A DNA stretch of 64,000 nt from Eretmocerus hayati (lineage: Eukaryota > Arthropoda > Insecta > Hymenoptera > Aphelinidae). The position numbers were made by a program, and so were the translations under genes. Numbering within the stretch: the first letter of the stretch is position 1; every line of letters starts with the position of its first letter. Where the stretch lies: NCBI GenBank assembly GCA_029851415.1, contig CM056744.1, forward strand, positions 61,031,172 to 61,095,171, given 5' to 3'. The notes under the pieces are model-generated. The model was given only the letters and a program-made list of their open reading frames with translations, was not told the origin of the DNA and did not search any database. Shown here one piece after another: positions 1-10,520 of the stretch.

Positions 1-870
1 CGAGTCATCAGATTCCAAATCAACATCACAATAGCATTTACGTTCAAATCAAGTCCATGTGGAGTTAAACCGTCTCTAATTCTATTCAGAAACTCGGTTG
101 GATATTTCAGATGAGTGTGCTCCTCGGTTTGATCTACACCTTTGTGAGTCGCATGATCAACGCTTAGTAAGATGAAGTCGGACCATCGAACATTTCCAAG
201 ATTTTCTTATTCAATTTTATGATATTTTCTTCATGAGATGACAGAACAACTCTATTCGTAGCAATATCTTCATTGATGTCTTTGGATATGGGTTCTACGT
301 ACATCATTACTCTTCCGCTCAGGTCTCACTTCCACTTCATCAATTCTACCCTCACCTCTACCAGAAGGATGTTGGGAAAATCAGGTCCTTAGATCTCAAA
401 TTTTTAGTCAGCTTCATTACATTAAACAATTGCCATAAGGCTGACGATGTGATAGTTTTCTGGATTATACAATGTCTATTCCCATTGGTCAAAACTGGCA
501 GGATTTGTCTGAAATCCCCGCCTGAAATCACCAATATTCGACCAAAGGGTGAGTCATTGTAAAAAACGTCACGGAGTGTTCTATCCACCACCTCCAACGC
601 TTCTTTGGGAATCATTGATGCTTCACCCGAGATGATAACACCTGCTCCCCTCAATTTCTTCTCATCGGCATCAGATTTCAAAAAAATACTCTCAATACTT
701 TCTAGATCCAAGGGTATTCTCAAGTATCTATGACTTGTCATACCTTGTGGTGAAAGAAATCGACTCAATACTCGTCCACGCCATTGGCAGAATCTTCTTC
801 TTTTGGGATAAAAAATATTGAATGAGAGACCTTTACAAGGAAGTTTTTCCACAATCTCCAGGACCATCAA
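1..870 (-). pseudogene. Helitron-type PIF1 DNA helicase, broken fragment
   Basis: The minus strand encodes the ATPase half of a PIF1-family helicase, the kind fused to Rep in Helitron rolling-circle transposons. In the 170-codon frame at 358-870, residues 82-85 read GEAS where the Walker B box is normally DEAS. Residues 117-125 are motif III (GGDFRQILP), followed by the conserved stretch up to KLTKNLRS near residue 160. The frame then breaks. Helicase homology resumes in other frames at about 200-300 and again at 1-180, where PTEFLN and a variant of the MLLRNL motif can be read. At least two frameshifts, plus loss of the Walker B aspartate, mean it is dead. It runs off the window, so no Rep domain is visible. 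A stand-alone PIF1 relic is possible, but the PTEFLN block favours the Helitron type. Confidence 0.8.
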
Positions 871-2573
871 TGAAACTGACTAGACTTTCATTACTTCTTA
901 AGTTGCTATGGATGGACTATTGATTCTTCACTCCTTCAAATCAATAATCAGGAGTAGCGGGGGTTGGCGAGCGGAGCGAGCAGGGGGGCTTGCCCCCCTA
1001 GTATATATATATAAATACTAAGGTCCCAGAGTGTTTTTCGATCGACAGTATATGGGTGGTGCTGATGGCGAGAGTAGTGATAATCACGAGGTAGAGCTCC
1101 ATATTTTAAGCAGATATGGCAAATGCTATTTTTTTTCTTTTTTCTTCTCAAATTGCTCCTCTTGCTCCTCTCGTTTAAGTCTCGATTTTTCCCTCTTGAC
1201 TCGAGCATTGTTTTCACTATTCTCCATGAATCAGTAATATTGAATATCCTGTCACAATCGACGATCTAGCACCACGCAAGCTATTTCCCATGTATCTAAT
1301 TTTAAAATCCTTTCAAGATGGTTATAATAGTCGATTTGCACAGAGTTGTCATCAAATGCCCGAAACCAATATTGATAGTAGAGCTCAGAATCAGGAAACA
1401 ACTAGTTGCGCGAATAACTACAAGCCCCCCCCCGTTGCCGTACTCAGTCGTCCAAAATTCTCTACAATGTCTACCGGTGAGCACAAACATACACATCTAC
1501 AGCGTAATGCTGTGTCTATGTTTGATAAGCCTGTACGACAAGCCGGATCTCTGAAATTCCTTCTGCTCAAGATCTGGCGCCTCGTCCGTAATTCTTCAAT
1601 TGACCGTAAAATTTTTGAATAAAGTCTATGGTGGCATTTGAAGGTAGAATGGGTTCTCTGGTGTGATTAATCTGTTTCCAAGATGATATGAGCGATTGCA
1701 ACCTCGTAGAAGTGCTGAAACGGGCTCGATCACATCGACCCCTTCGATACAACTCTTGTGATGCTTCTCACTCAAATAACATTCCATATCAGGACATGAG
1801 AACTATGGGATATTGTTCAAAAATAGGTGGAGAAAAATAGGCAAAACATTCCAGGAGCGTGCCCCCCTTCTCCCCGTCGTGCCGTGGAAATTTGACCATT
1901 TTGAGTCGAGTGGGCGCATGAACTGACCCATCTTCTTGATGCTATCATTTAAACGCAATTGGTCGCACGCACCCAAACCAAACGGGATATTATTGGTGTT
2001 GTTTCAAGCTATTGAAATCCGTTTCCATCATGTAACTATCGCAAATGTTATTTTTTTTTATAAGCTCAGTACGGGAGATCTCAACTTTTCGTGAAAACAC
2101 GGTTACGCGACTTCGACGTTTGTTTATGAACGCCACGTTGAAGGCACGCGTCTGAAACCAATCTTTTCTCAATATACAGGGTGCCTAAAATGTCACTGAA
2201 TTTTGGCAGAATTTTTCGAGCAATGTTATTTTTGCAGCAGGCTGAAGAAATCAAAAAAAAGCGCGAGTACGCTAAGAGATACCCAAAGAATGAGGGTTGC
2301 GGGCCGTGCTGTGGATAGCCAGATTTCTTCGATAGAACAGCAGATAGAGTACACATTCAGAGGCCCTGGAACCTATTCAAATCAACTCCGACACTTTGAT
2401 AATCTTTTGAAGGTTCAGAGATAGCGTGCAGTACGCCTAATGTCAAAAGTTCTGTAGAACCTCTCATATATGTGCGACCAGCCGATGAACATGTGCGACC
2501 TTTGGGCAATTTGATGTAGGCTCGGATTCATTGTTGTTAAACCGAGCTTAGAGTCAGCGGATTTAGAAGCTGG
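871..2573. other. No gene seen; AT-rich DNA with one strong GC hairpin
   Basis: Only short frames without recognisable domains occur here. At 982-999 a perfect G6/C6 hairpin is followed by CTAG and then a (TA)n run at 1001-1012. A short hairpin followed by CTRR-T is the shape of a Helitron 3' end, but it lies on the plus strand and so cannot be the end of the minus-strand helicase next door. From 2176 the text begins CAGGGTGCCTAAAAT, which resembles the start of several insect non-LTR retroposons, but no body can be followed. Confidence 0.4.
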
Positions 2574-2815
2574 TAACTAAGATCCGATTCCATACTACAA
2601 CATATCAAAACAGAAAATACACTACTTAGAGAACTGAATGAAGAACTCGAAGACAAGAATAGCACTCTCAAACAGCTGCTGAAAAAAGATGACACGCCAA
2701 AAGTTAGTTACAGCAATGTAGCAGCAAATAAAATTAGAGAAAAGAATACTCATATGAAACAAAGACAAGCAGAAGGAAGATTTACTTGGAAAAGTGAGAA
2801 AGTTGATACAAAATG
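2574..2815 (+). pseudogene. LINE ORF1 coiled-coil fragment
   Basis: One frame of about 77 codons runs from after a TAA near 2573 to a TGA near 2815. It opens with leucine heptads in a charged helix (LLRELNEELEDKNSTLKQLL), followed by a basic segment with VSYSNVAAN. This is the make-up of the N-terminal coiled coil of LINE ORF1 proteins, which form RNA-binding multimers. No zinc knuckle or RRM follows and there is no start codon, so it is a scrap. Just downstream (2936-2963) the sequence is the reverse complement of the LINE 5' leader at about 5780-5807, so this fragment is joined to an oppositely oriented LINE start. Confidence 0.5.
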
Positions 2816-3251
2816 AAATTCACACTCCTATCAAAAATATCATTCCAACCAGTGAAGGAATAGCAGTCATATGTGCCAAAAAACTGAAATTGCAGATATG
2901 CAGAAAATTTCACAACAAAATCTAGGAGATTCCCATGGTGGAAAGTAGATAAGGTGTGCTCAGTTGGAGGACGAGTTTTCGTCCGCTTTGCGCAGCCCAA
3001 CGTAAGCCATCTTGCTAGTAGCTTGCTAGCAGACGGCTTCGCCACATGGGCCCGATCGAGGAACGAGAGCAAGAAGCCGACAGCCAAACTTCATCTTTCT
3101 GAGCGTGAACCTTGCTCAGAAGTGTTCGGAATGCATTCGAGTGACGAAATTTCCATATAATAACAATTTCAAAACGACTTGATTTTCTTTCAAGCACCTC
3201 CTGAAGGATCCGCGGCTTATATACAAGTTTTTCATTCAAACTATGATGGAT

Positions 3252-3324
3252 GCCTCGGTAGTGTAGTGGATATGGAACTCGCACTCTAATCCTTAGAACT
3301 CGGGGTTCAAATCCGTCTAAGCTC
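3252..3324 (+). tRNA. tRNA-like sequence, probably pseudogene or SINE head
   Basis: The 73-nt stretch has an A-box-like TAGTGTAGTGG near its start and a B box GGGTTCAAATCC 50 nt further on, the internal RNA polymerase III promoter spacing of a tRNA. The outer ends pair at only about five of seven positions, and the anticodon region does not fold cleanly, so I do not assign an amino acid. No poly(A) or repeat tail identifies a SINE body. It lies just outside the left arm of the large inverted repeat. Confidence 0.4.
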
Positions 3325-3717
3325 AATTTTTTTTCCTTTTTCTGTAGTCTCAATAAATTTTATGGATGGAGATCTGTGCATTGATGTTAGGCCTAGATGT
3401 TTTGGAACACGGGAATAAATTTTTTCGTAGTTTATTACAAGGTGAAAACATTCTCCGTGCTCCAAAGTGGTTTGACAAGCAAGGTAAATGCATACATACT
3501 GTTTTTTGTTAAGGATGCGACTAGGTAAGCACCAATTCATTCTACCACACCGAGGAGGAAAATGGCGCTTTAGTCGGACTAAGCCAAACAACAAAAATTC
3601 ATAGAATGTTTACAAAAATAGAAAAATTGGCAGGATATTCCCAGTTTTGAACAAATCAAAGAATATTTCAATTTTACAAAATACATGCACAAAACAGTCT
3701 TGCAATTCAAAACAAAT
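3325..3717. other. No gene seen between tRNA-like sequence and inverted-repeat arm
   Basis: AT-rich sequence with short frames only (one of 95 codons on the minus strand at 3307-3594, no recognisable domain). Homology to the right arm is absent here and begins at about 3718. Confidence 0.4.
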
Positions 3718-4062
3718 TTCCAACCATTATTGATGAGGACAGTGCTGAAATATTCATGGGCTTCAATTCTTTTCAGATTTTCTTCTTTCTCAGACGAAAA
3801 GTAACTTTAGATGAATTTGTATGTCAAATGTTTAATTTTCAAATATGAAATATTTTTTCTATGCTCCAATAATATTATTGTATTCTGTGAGAAAGGGGTC
3901 GACTAGCCCTATTATTTCCGTTTAGTTTTTGTGAATAAACTTAACATCTTTATAGACATTGATCTAAAATTCATTCAATCATATATTGAGATGATTTTCA
4001 AACAAAACTTCGAATTCCATTAATATAAAAAAGACTTTGGAAAGGTACCACGTGTGATATAT

Positions 4063-5103
4063 GAGAAATTCTCAGGAGCTTTTGATTTTCGTGTTACTAG
4101 GCTATCGCGAAGTCCTACACCTCGTGGACTCTGGTTTCATGCTTGGTAATACTCCGAAGTTCTTAATTGATAGGAAATCAATATATTTGTGGATTTCTGG
4201 GTTGTTCCGAAGGACTCAGAATTATTTATGACCACTACAATCAGAGAAAAACAGGGAAACCGACTGTTACTAGCTCGACTTTTTCTTTTATTCTTGGAAG
4301 TACTGCTATGCCGAACAAGCAATCGTCTCAGCTCCAACGAAATAAGCAAGATTGTACCATAAGATATATGTGGAATCAGCCCCACTGATGTGCTGCGAGT
4401 GGAAAAAAAGACGAGTACTCCAAGACGTGTTACCATAATTTTAGGTTTTCTAAATTGTCGCACCATTTCATTCATAATGTTCATGCCGTGGAAGCAATGC
4501 CAATGGCGAAAAGATATTTCGAAATATAATCAAAAACAAAGAATTTGAGCTATCACTCGTTGATGTGCTGCAATCTGCACTCGATTGAGAGCTTGGAGAA
4601 AATAATTTCTACCTGCGTGAACTTCTAGATAAAGGTGATTTTTTGAACGGCACATCGACGGGTCTAATTTTTTGGAGCTGGATGTGTTTGTGCACGCTCA
4701 TTTCGATCACTATTTGGTTGATTCTCGATATTGCAAGCTCATACGTTCAGTTTTGTACTTGAGCCTCGGAGTAGGGTACACACATGACTGTAAAGAGTCA
4801 ATGTGTACGTCGCGAGTTACATTGACCAGCACCTTGATTAAGTATGTGATGTTCGAATTAACGTGGTATACATGAAATTCTCCTAATTTTATGTATACCA
4901 CGATTCATGTGGAGATCCTGACAAAAATGCTGCGTCTTTGAAACGAAAGATCACGACAATGCGTGAGTCGAAAGTCGGACACGAACTCGGAATTATCATT
5001 TTGAATGATGTATCTCAAGGTGAGCGGAACCTCAGAGGTGTGCTCCAAGTTTGAAAAAAAGAGTTTTGAAACACGAAAAATCAAAAGTTTCTGAGAATAG
5101 CCC
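4063..5103. mobile_element. Non-autonomous DNA transposon (about 1.04 kb), left arm only
   Basis: The right arm has an empty site here (GTGATATATTCATTT around 34755-34768), which defines the insertion. The element is flanked by ATAT at 4059-4062 and 5104-5107, a likely 4-bp target duplication. Its ends form an imperfect terminal inverted repeat sharing ATTCTCAG and CTTTTGATTTT, about 30 bp long. Inside, 4862-4902 is a hairpin with 12-bp arms (CGTGGTATACAT). No transposase is visible; the largest frame is 115 codons without a domain. The superfamily is not assigned. Confidence 0.65.
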
Positions 5104-5278
5104 ATATTCATTTGACGTTGACGTAGCAATGAAAGTTACAATTTGAAATTCGTTTAATCCTACATGATGGGAACTAGATGGGAATAGGGCTCGTTGGCTT
5201 TTTCCGCGTTTACAGGGAAAAATATTAGGAAGAGTCCCCAAACTTGACGGATAAAAATTAGACATTGATGAGTTACTA

Positions 5279-5489
5279 TACCCTGCATTCTCATAATTGT
5301 ATCCCGAACGACTCTTTTCAGGAAAGGCGTTGGTTTCGTGAAAAATAATTTCAGGGAAATCAAATCTCTATCAAAACTCTTGGAGATTCTTCTCCGAGAA
5401 TTTTTCCGAGACTATTTTTCACAAGACCAACGTCTGTCTTAATTTCAAGAGTCGTTATAATCGGAATAAAACTATGAAAATGCAGGGTA
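5279..5489. mobile_element. Palindromic MITE with TA target site (left-arm copy)
   Basis: The 211-bp sequence starts TACCCTGCATT and ends AATGCAGGGTA. The two halves are diverged inverted repeats of at least 70 bp, both running through the words GACTCTT, CGTTGGT and GTGAAAAATA. TA at both edges suggests a Tc1/mariner-like TA target duplication. A copy sits at the mirror position in the right arm (34375-34589), so it was present before the inverted duplication. Confidence 0.6.
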
Positions 5490-5803
5490 CGATTCATCAA
5501 TTGATGGAATTACGATTTCCCCTCCAGTTTGTGCTTTCATCGCACTTTTTTCCCGAAAGATTCCTATCCCCTTATAATCAGAATTGAATTTTCGTAGGTC
5601 GAAACGTACAAAAGGTTCTATAAACAAAAACTTCGTCAATCTCACAAGCATTCCGTGTAGCTTCTCCCGCAAATTTCAAACAGGCTCGAGTTCGCGCTAG
5701 ATCGTGATTGGATGACAGGACACGATGACGCCCGGTGGGCTAGGAAGCTCATTGGCTGCGGGGCTCGAAGATGCGCGTGAGCACACCTTATCTACTTTCC
5801 ACC

Positions 5804-6256
5804 ATGGGAGATTCCTATGAAGTAAGCGTAGAAGCACTGAAAAACCTAAGAATCAAGGTAGTAAATACGGAAAATGATATGGATCTGAATGATCTAGAGA
5901 TGGATATCAAAGAAAGGGATTTCAACGAACTAGAAGGTCGATCGGAGGCTACACATGCGTACAAAACATCTGATACCAGACAAAGGTTAATAATGGAGGT
6001 AAGCAGTGATGTTTACAGAGGAATAAGGAGAAATAATCACAGCATTTTTGTGGGACATCAGAAATGTAAGGTATATGATGACCTGAATATTAGACTGTGC
6101 TACAAATGTGGTGGATATGGACATAATGGAAAAAAATGCGAAAATTCAGTGCAATGTATGAAATGTGCTGGGACTGCTGGGAAACATCATACAAAAGACA
6201 GCAGAGCCACAGAAGAGTACAAATGTTGTAACTGTATTTACAGTGATAAAACATAG
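5804..6256 (+). pseudogene. LINE ORF1 with CCHC zinc knuckles
   Basis: The frame is open from 5771, but the ATG at 5804 lies in a good initiation context (ACCATGG) and begins the conserved MGDSYEV stretch, so I take it as the start. It gives about 150 codons. An acidic N-terminal half (DMDLNDLEMDI) is followed by a gag-like nucleic-acid-binding region. The first knuckle, CYKCGGYGHNGKKC, is a perfect CX2CX4HX4C. The second (CMKCAGTAGKHH) has its last cysteine changed to serine, and a third CC-NC cluster follows. Proteins of this kind coat LINE RNA. A stop at 6254-6256 ends it, but the right-arm copy reads through this point into the endonuclease, so the stop is a local mutation and ORF1 and endonuclease were probably one frame. 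Confidence 0.75.
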
Positions 6257-6399
6257 GGAACTAAGAAACCAATCAATTATGAAGCTACAGATACAAGACC
6301 ATGTGAAATTTTGAGGAGTAAGTTGAGAGAAATTGTGGACACAACTGACTATCCTGTGAAACCAACCATACCAAAGCAGCTACTTGTTTCGGGAGAAGG

Positions 6400-6765
6400 A
6401 CGAGGAATGGAGGAAAGGAAAAAATCTACAAATACCGACGTCAGAAAAGGTGATGCTACTAGAAGAAGAGGAATTCAATAGTGTCAGTGTTCCACAGTAT
6501 GAGCACAAGAATATGGACAGTTTGAATTTGAAACTGAAGGATGCAGGAAGCCTGTTCATTTTACATATTAATATACGTAGTAGAAACAAAAATTTTGATA
6601 GCTCACTAGTATTGTTAGAAAGTCTCAGCATCAAGCCAGATCTCATTATTTGTACTGAATCTTGGATTGTTGAGGTTCCTGATTTTTCCAAAATAGAAGG
6701 GTATACAACTGTGTACAATAATAGTCAACTTCACAAATCAGATGGGGTCATAGTATATACTAGCG
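6400..6765 (+). pseudogene. LINE endonuclease (APE-type), N-terminal piece only
   Basis: Within the frame 6384-6800, the stretch LHINIRSRNKNFDSSLVLL followed by IKPDLIICTESWI is the start of the exonuclease/endonuclease/phosphatase fold used by jockey/CR1-like LINEs to nick target DNA. It contains the catalytic glutamate of the TE-W motif. Homology stops after GVIVYTS at about 6765, where unrelated sequence begins. The rest of the endonuclease and the N-terminal part of the reverse transcriptase are missing here and also in the mirror copy, so the truncation predates the inverted duplication. Confidence 0.75.
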
Positions 6766-7040
6766 GTTATTGCCTCCCTCGCTACCGCTCGTTCGGCTAG
6801 TAAATGTTCCCGATGAGCCATGGGACTCTGAAATGCTTCTGTAGTCCAATACTGATGGTAAAAGAATGATTGCTGGTTAATTTGAGGTGCCAGGAAGGAA
6901 TTCCTTATGGAGTTCACAGAAATGACTACATCACGGATTATATCTGCCAATAGATGAACCATTTTTGGGAATTTAGCGTAACTGTTCTGAATTTTCGGAA
7001 TGGCTGGGTTGGATATATCAATAATTTTTGGAGAACTCAT
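6738..7040 (-). CDS. Hypothetical 100-residue frame, duplicated in both arms
   Basis: An uninterrupted 100-codon frame starts MSSPKII; its last few codons overlap the LINE endonuclease antisense. I do not recognise a family. The product would be soluble and helical, with a central FPKMVHLLADI segment and AERAVAREAITAS near the C-terminus, without cysteine pairs, signal peptide or membrane segment. The mirror copy at 24297-24599 has the same length and start, with about 12 residue changes and no stop or indel. Survival of the frame in both copies, while the surrounding LINE is full of breaks, is mild evidence that it once encoded protein. It marks the left edge of the foreign block inserted in the LINE. 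Confidence 0.35.
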   Translation of the reverse strand: MSSPKIIDISNPAIPKIQNSYAKFPKMVHLLADIIRDVVISVNSIRNSFLAPQINQQSFFYHQYWTTEAFQSPMAHREHLLAERAVAREAITASIYYDPI

Positions 7041-7069
7041 CCTAGTTACACCGCATTGAGCTGAGAAGG

Positions 7070-8463
7070 GCGTGATGAGACCGGATTATACCGAGCGAGA
7101 TCGAACTAGACTCAACTAGACCGGAGTAGACCGAATGAGGTTGAACTGAACCGTACTAAATCTAATTACATAAAACTAGACCATTGATACGGTCCATTTT
7201 TTAAACCCCCACCCCTAGATCACTCACCCCATCCCCATCCCTATCCCTGTTCCTGTCCCTGTCCACACCCATATCCCGCCCCTATCCCTATCACTATCCT
7301 TATCTACATGTCCATGTCCCCATCCTTATCCCCGCTGCTATCCCTGTTTCTATCCCTATTACTATTCTCATCCCCATGCCCCTGTCCCTATCCCTGTTCT
7401 CATGCCTATCTCTATCCCTACCCCTGTCAAATCCCCTGTTTCTTATTACACTGAACTAGACCGAACTATATCGAACCAGACCGTATGAGTACGGTACTCC
7501 CCACTCCCAGATCACCCACCCTATCCCCATCCCTATCGATGTTCCTATCCTTATTGCTGTTCCCATCCCCGGACCTACCCCTATCGAGATCCCTAACCAT
7601 ATACCTATCCTTGTTCCCATCCCTATCCTTCCTCCTAACCCTATTCTTATCCCTACCCTGACCCTATCCCAGTTTCTAACCTTGTCTCTAGGCCTGCCCC
7701 TACCCCTGTCTCGTCTTTATCCCTGGATCTGTTCCTATCCCTGCCCCTGTGACTATCCCTGTCGGTGTCCCTGCTTCTAATCCTGTTGCTATTCCTGACC
7801 TCATGCCTGTCCCTTGTTGCTATCTCTGTCTCTGCCATATTCCTGTCGCATTCGTATCCTTGTCCCCATGACTGTTGCTATCACTACCTTGTCTCTGTTA
7901 CTATCCCCATTCTTGTCCCTGTTACTATTCCCATCCCTGTTCCTGTCCTGGCCTCATTGCAGTTTCTATCCCTATCCTCATCCGTATCTCGATTCCTACA
8001 CGTATTCCAATCTCTGTACCGTCCTCAGCCCTGCCCCTAGACCTTTTCCTGTTGCTATTCTCATCCCTGTCCCTAACCCTATCCCTGTCCTCATCACCAC
8101 CCTTGTCTCTGTCCCTATCCCTATCCGTATCCCTAGCCCATCCTCATCTATGTTCTTATCCCACCTCTGCCTCTATTCCTGTCCCTATCCCTTTGTTTGT
8201 TCCTATTATCATCCTGAATCCCATCCCTGTTACTATCCCGATCCCTTCCCGTCCCCATTCTTGTCCCTGCCCCTATCTCTGCTCATATCGCTATCTCTGT
8301 TTCTATCCCCATCTTTATCCCCGTCCCTGTTCATATTCCTATTCCACCCCTACCTCTGCCCCGTTCCCTGTCCTTATTCTTATACCTATCCCTATCCCTA
8401 TCCCCATCCCCATCCCCATCCCACTCCGATCCCTATTCATCCATCCATCTATCCATCCATCCA
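7070..8463. repeat. C/T-rich minisatellite with CTAGACCG lead-in (left arm)
   Basis: About 7070-7190 is built on words such as ACTAGACCG and GAACTGAACCG. From about 7200 the plus strand becomes almost pure repeats of CCCTAT, CCCTGT and CCCCAT hexamer-like units, ending in (ATCC)n at about 8430-8463. The lead-in plus start of the C/T tract is duplicated at about 7440-7560, giving an internal unit near 300 bp. The complementary strand carries hundreds of GGGA/GGGG runs and could form G-quadruplexes. The long frames across it (up to 233 codons) are low-complexity shadows. The same block lies in mirror orientation at 22850-24240. Confidence 0.8.
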
Positions 8464-8518
8464 TCGAAAGGGGAGAGGTGAGCGCAGCTATTGGTCTTTC
8501 CCCCTACCCACGTGACAC

Positions 8519-9690
8519 TAGAAAAGCATGAAATATTGTCAAATCATCAGTTTGGACTCAGACCCAACAAAGGAACCAATGATGCAGTAACAGGAATCAC
8601 GGATCACATCTACAAGAACTTAGGTGGAAGTGAACCCATTGTAGCAGTATTTCTAGACTTAGCCAAAGCTTTCGACACCGTCAACCATTCTATTCTACTT
8701 GAAAAACTAGAGCATCATGGGATGAGGGGGAAGCTCATGATCTGCTGAAGAGCTATCTCATAGATAGAAGTAAGTGCGTAAAAGTAAAAGATCAGTACAG
8801 TCAAAAAATTAAAGTAGAAACTGGAGTCCCACAAGGTACTCTTTTAAGTCCACCACTTTTCATCATATATATTAACGATCTAATACAAATTTTTGAAAAC
8901 CATCTTATTTCATACGCTGATGACACTGTAGTATTCTATAATAGGAATAGCTGTAAATAAGCTGGAAAGCAAACGGGAAAACTTCTGCAAGTTGTTGCAA
9001 AATGGCTTAATTTTGATTGACTTCGTTTAAATACTAGAAAAACTGTATATGTATACTTCTGTAACTATGCGGATAGTAGACCAGCTGATTTGAGTCTGAA
9101 AATGAATGGAAGTCAAATAAACAGAGAAGAAAGCACTAAATATCTAGGCATTACTATCGACTCGCACATGAAATGGAAAGAGCCCATAGAAAACACTGTG
9201 AAAAGAACGAGATATTTGCTATATATCTTTTCCGAGATTAGGAATACACTATCGCCAAGTACATTAAAAATGGTTCACCACGGTTCGTTTGTCAACATAG
9301 CATCATATGGAATTGTGGTTCGGGACAATGCATATAAAAATGCAATTAGTCCAAGAGTAAGTCTTCAAAATGAGATCTTGGGAGTACTCCGATTGAGTAT
9401 CAAAGACGACACCCAACTTAGTTTGAGGAAGCGTTATATACTCAATGTGCTAAGCCATAAATTTCATGAGTTGAGAATAGAATATCTGTGTAATAACAGA
9501 TGCACTAGGAATAAAGCTCTTCCTCTACTGCATACCAAATTAAAAGTAGGAAAGATTCAATATCGTATAATGCTAGGGAGTTTTTCAATATCTTGCCAAA
9601 CACCATCAAACGGAACAAAAATAAAAAATTCATTCTGAGAAAAATTCTAAAGGGCTGGTTGAGTGAATGGGATGAAGAAAGTGCATTTAT
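8519..9690 (+). pseudogene. LINE reverse transcriptase, broken
   Basis: Homology starts abruptly after the minisatellite at HEILSNHQFGLRPNKGTND, a reverse transcriptase core motif. It continues through VFLDLAKAFDTVNHS (catalytic aspartate of motif A) and, after a frameshift near 8745, GVPQGTLLSP (8826-8855) and the catalytic box SYADDTVVFY (about 8910-8940). The frame at 9090-9638 carries the thumb region with KYLGITIDSHMKW. Several frames must be joined to follow it, and the fingers are missing. The stop after GMRGKLMIC is shared by the mirror copy, showing that the element was dead before duplication. The clade is CR1/jockey-like by motif style, not resolved further. Confidence 0.85.
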
Positions 9691-9976
9691 GTAACTAAAA
9701 CTTCGTATGATATGAAGAAGAACCTTCAAATTGTGAGAACGAACCTATATTATGATTAGGAACTGAGAATCGGAAGAATATTAATGAGAAGTCAAAATAT
9801 TAGTATAAAGCAATTTAGTTTCAAGGATTTCAGTTGTGTTGTATTCATTTTATTCTATGTTTTCCAATGTATCCGGTGCCGCGCACAGGCAATAAGCCTT
9901 CTGCGGGTGACTTTCTTGTTAGGTATTTGTACGAACTGGATGATGAATGAAATTGAAATTGGAATTGAAAACTGAA
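9691..9976 (+). other. LINE 3' untranslated region and A-rich repeat tail
   Basis: After the reverse transcriptase there are no long frames. At about 9940-9976 the sequence ends in GAAATTGAAATTGGAATTG-like short repeats, the tail type left by target-primed reverse transcription. The mirror copy at about 21350-21600 ends in the same place. Confidence 0.5.
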
Positions 9977-10084
9977 ATTTAGGGCGCTGCAATCGCCATG
10001 GCGAAGCATTTTACATCTGAGCACAGCGATCGCAGTGCTCCTAATGCGCCGATCCTGATCTCGGATTAACGTCTATGAATCCGA

Positions 10085-10163
10085 GCCGTAGAGATGCTTA
10101 GGGGTCAAAGAGTGTATGTTTTGCCTCGTAACCAACAGGTCGTGAGTTTAAATCATTTTTGAG
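10085..10163 (+). tRNA. tRNA-like sequence downstream of LINE (left arm)
   Basis: The segment has an A-box-like GATGCTTAGGGG and a B-box-like GTGAGTTTAAATC, about 55 nt apart. The anticodon-loop-like CTCGTAA would give CGT (Thr), but the anticodon stem does not pair well. The right-arm version (21167-21250, minus) has the better B box GAGTTCAAATC. Most likely a tRNA-derived retroposon fragment or pseudogene. Confidence 0.35.
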
Positions 10164-10201
10164 CCAAAATCTTTTTATACTTGAGAGGGTCGAAGGGTTG
10201 A

Positions 10202-10477
10202 TGAGGAGCACAAGACTGGGACTCAATACTTTCATAATGAATGAATGTGTATATTCAACTAACATTAATACAGTATGTTACATATTGCCGGCTTGGCTCT
10301 TCTAGCACAAGTACTTGCTCTCTCTTCTCTCTCCAGCTTCGCTGCTGCGCGCACCACACTCATACATACACATAAGTAGACTTATATTCTAGCCTGCAGG
10401 TGGCACCACGCATCAGCCACTGCTTCTGGTAGACGACACATATAGTCATACAGGATAAATTTACTCACAATTCAACA
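10202..10477 (-). repeat. Copia LTR (left arm)
   Basis: On the minus strand it begins TGTTGAATTGTGAG, directly after the purine tract TTCAAGGGAGCG, and ends GTGCTCCTCA. It is the 3' LTR of the copia relic that precedes it on the minus strand, and matches the right-arm LTR at 20772-21059. It contains a TATGTTACATA-like palindrome. Confidence 0.7.
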
Positions 10478-10520
10478 CGCTCCCTTGAATTTATCCTGTG
10501 AAACATCATTAAAATATACT

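Noticed and set aside
978..1003. Helitron 3' terminus for the adjacent helicase fragment
   Set aside because: The hairpin plus CTAG is on the plus strand, while the helicase is on the minus strand with its 3' side at the window start.
3252..3324. Functional tRNA gene
   Set aside because: Internal promoter boxes are present, but acceptor and anticodon stems pair poorly.
7814..8531. Frames of 233 and 218 codons rich in Ser, Pro and Leu
   Set aside because: They are translations of the C/T minisatellite in two overlapping phases.
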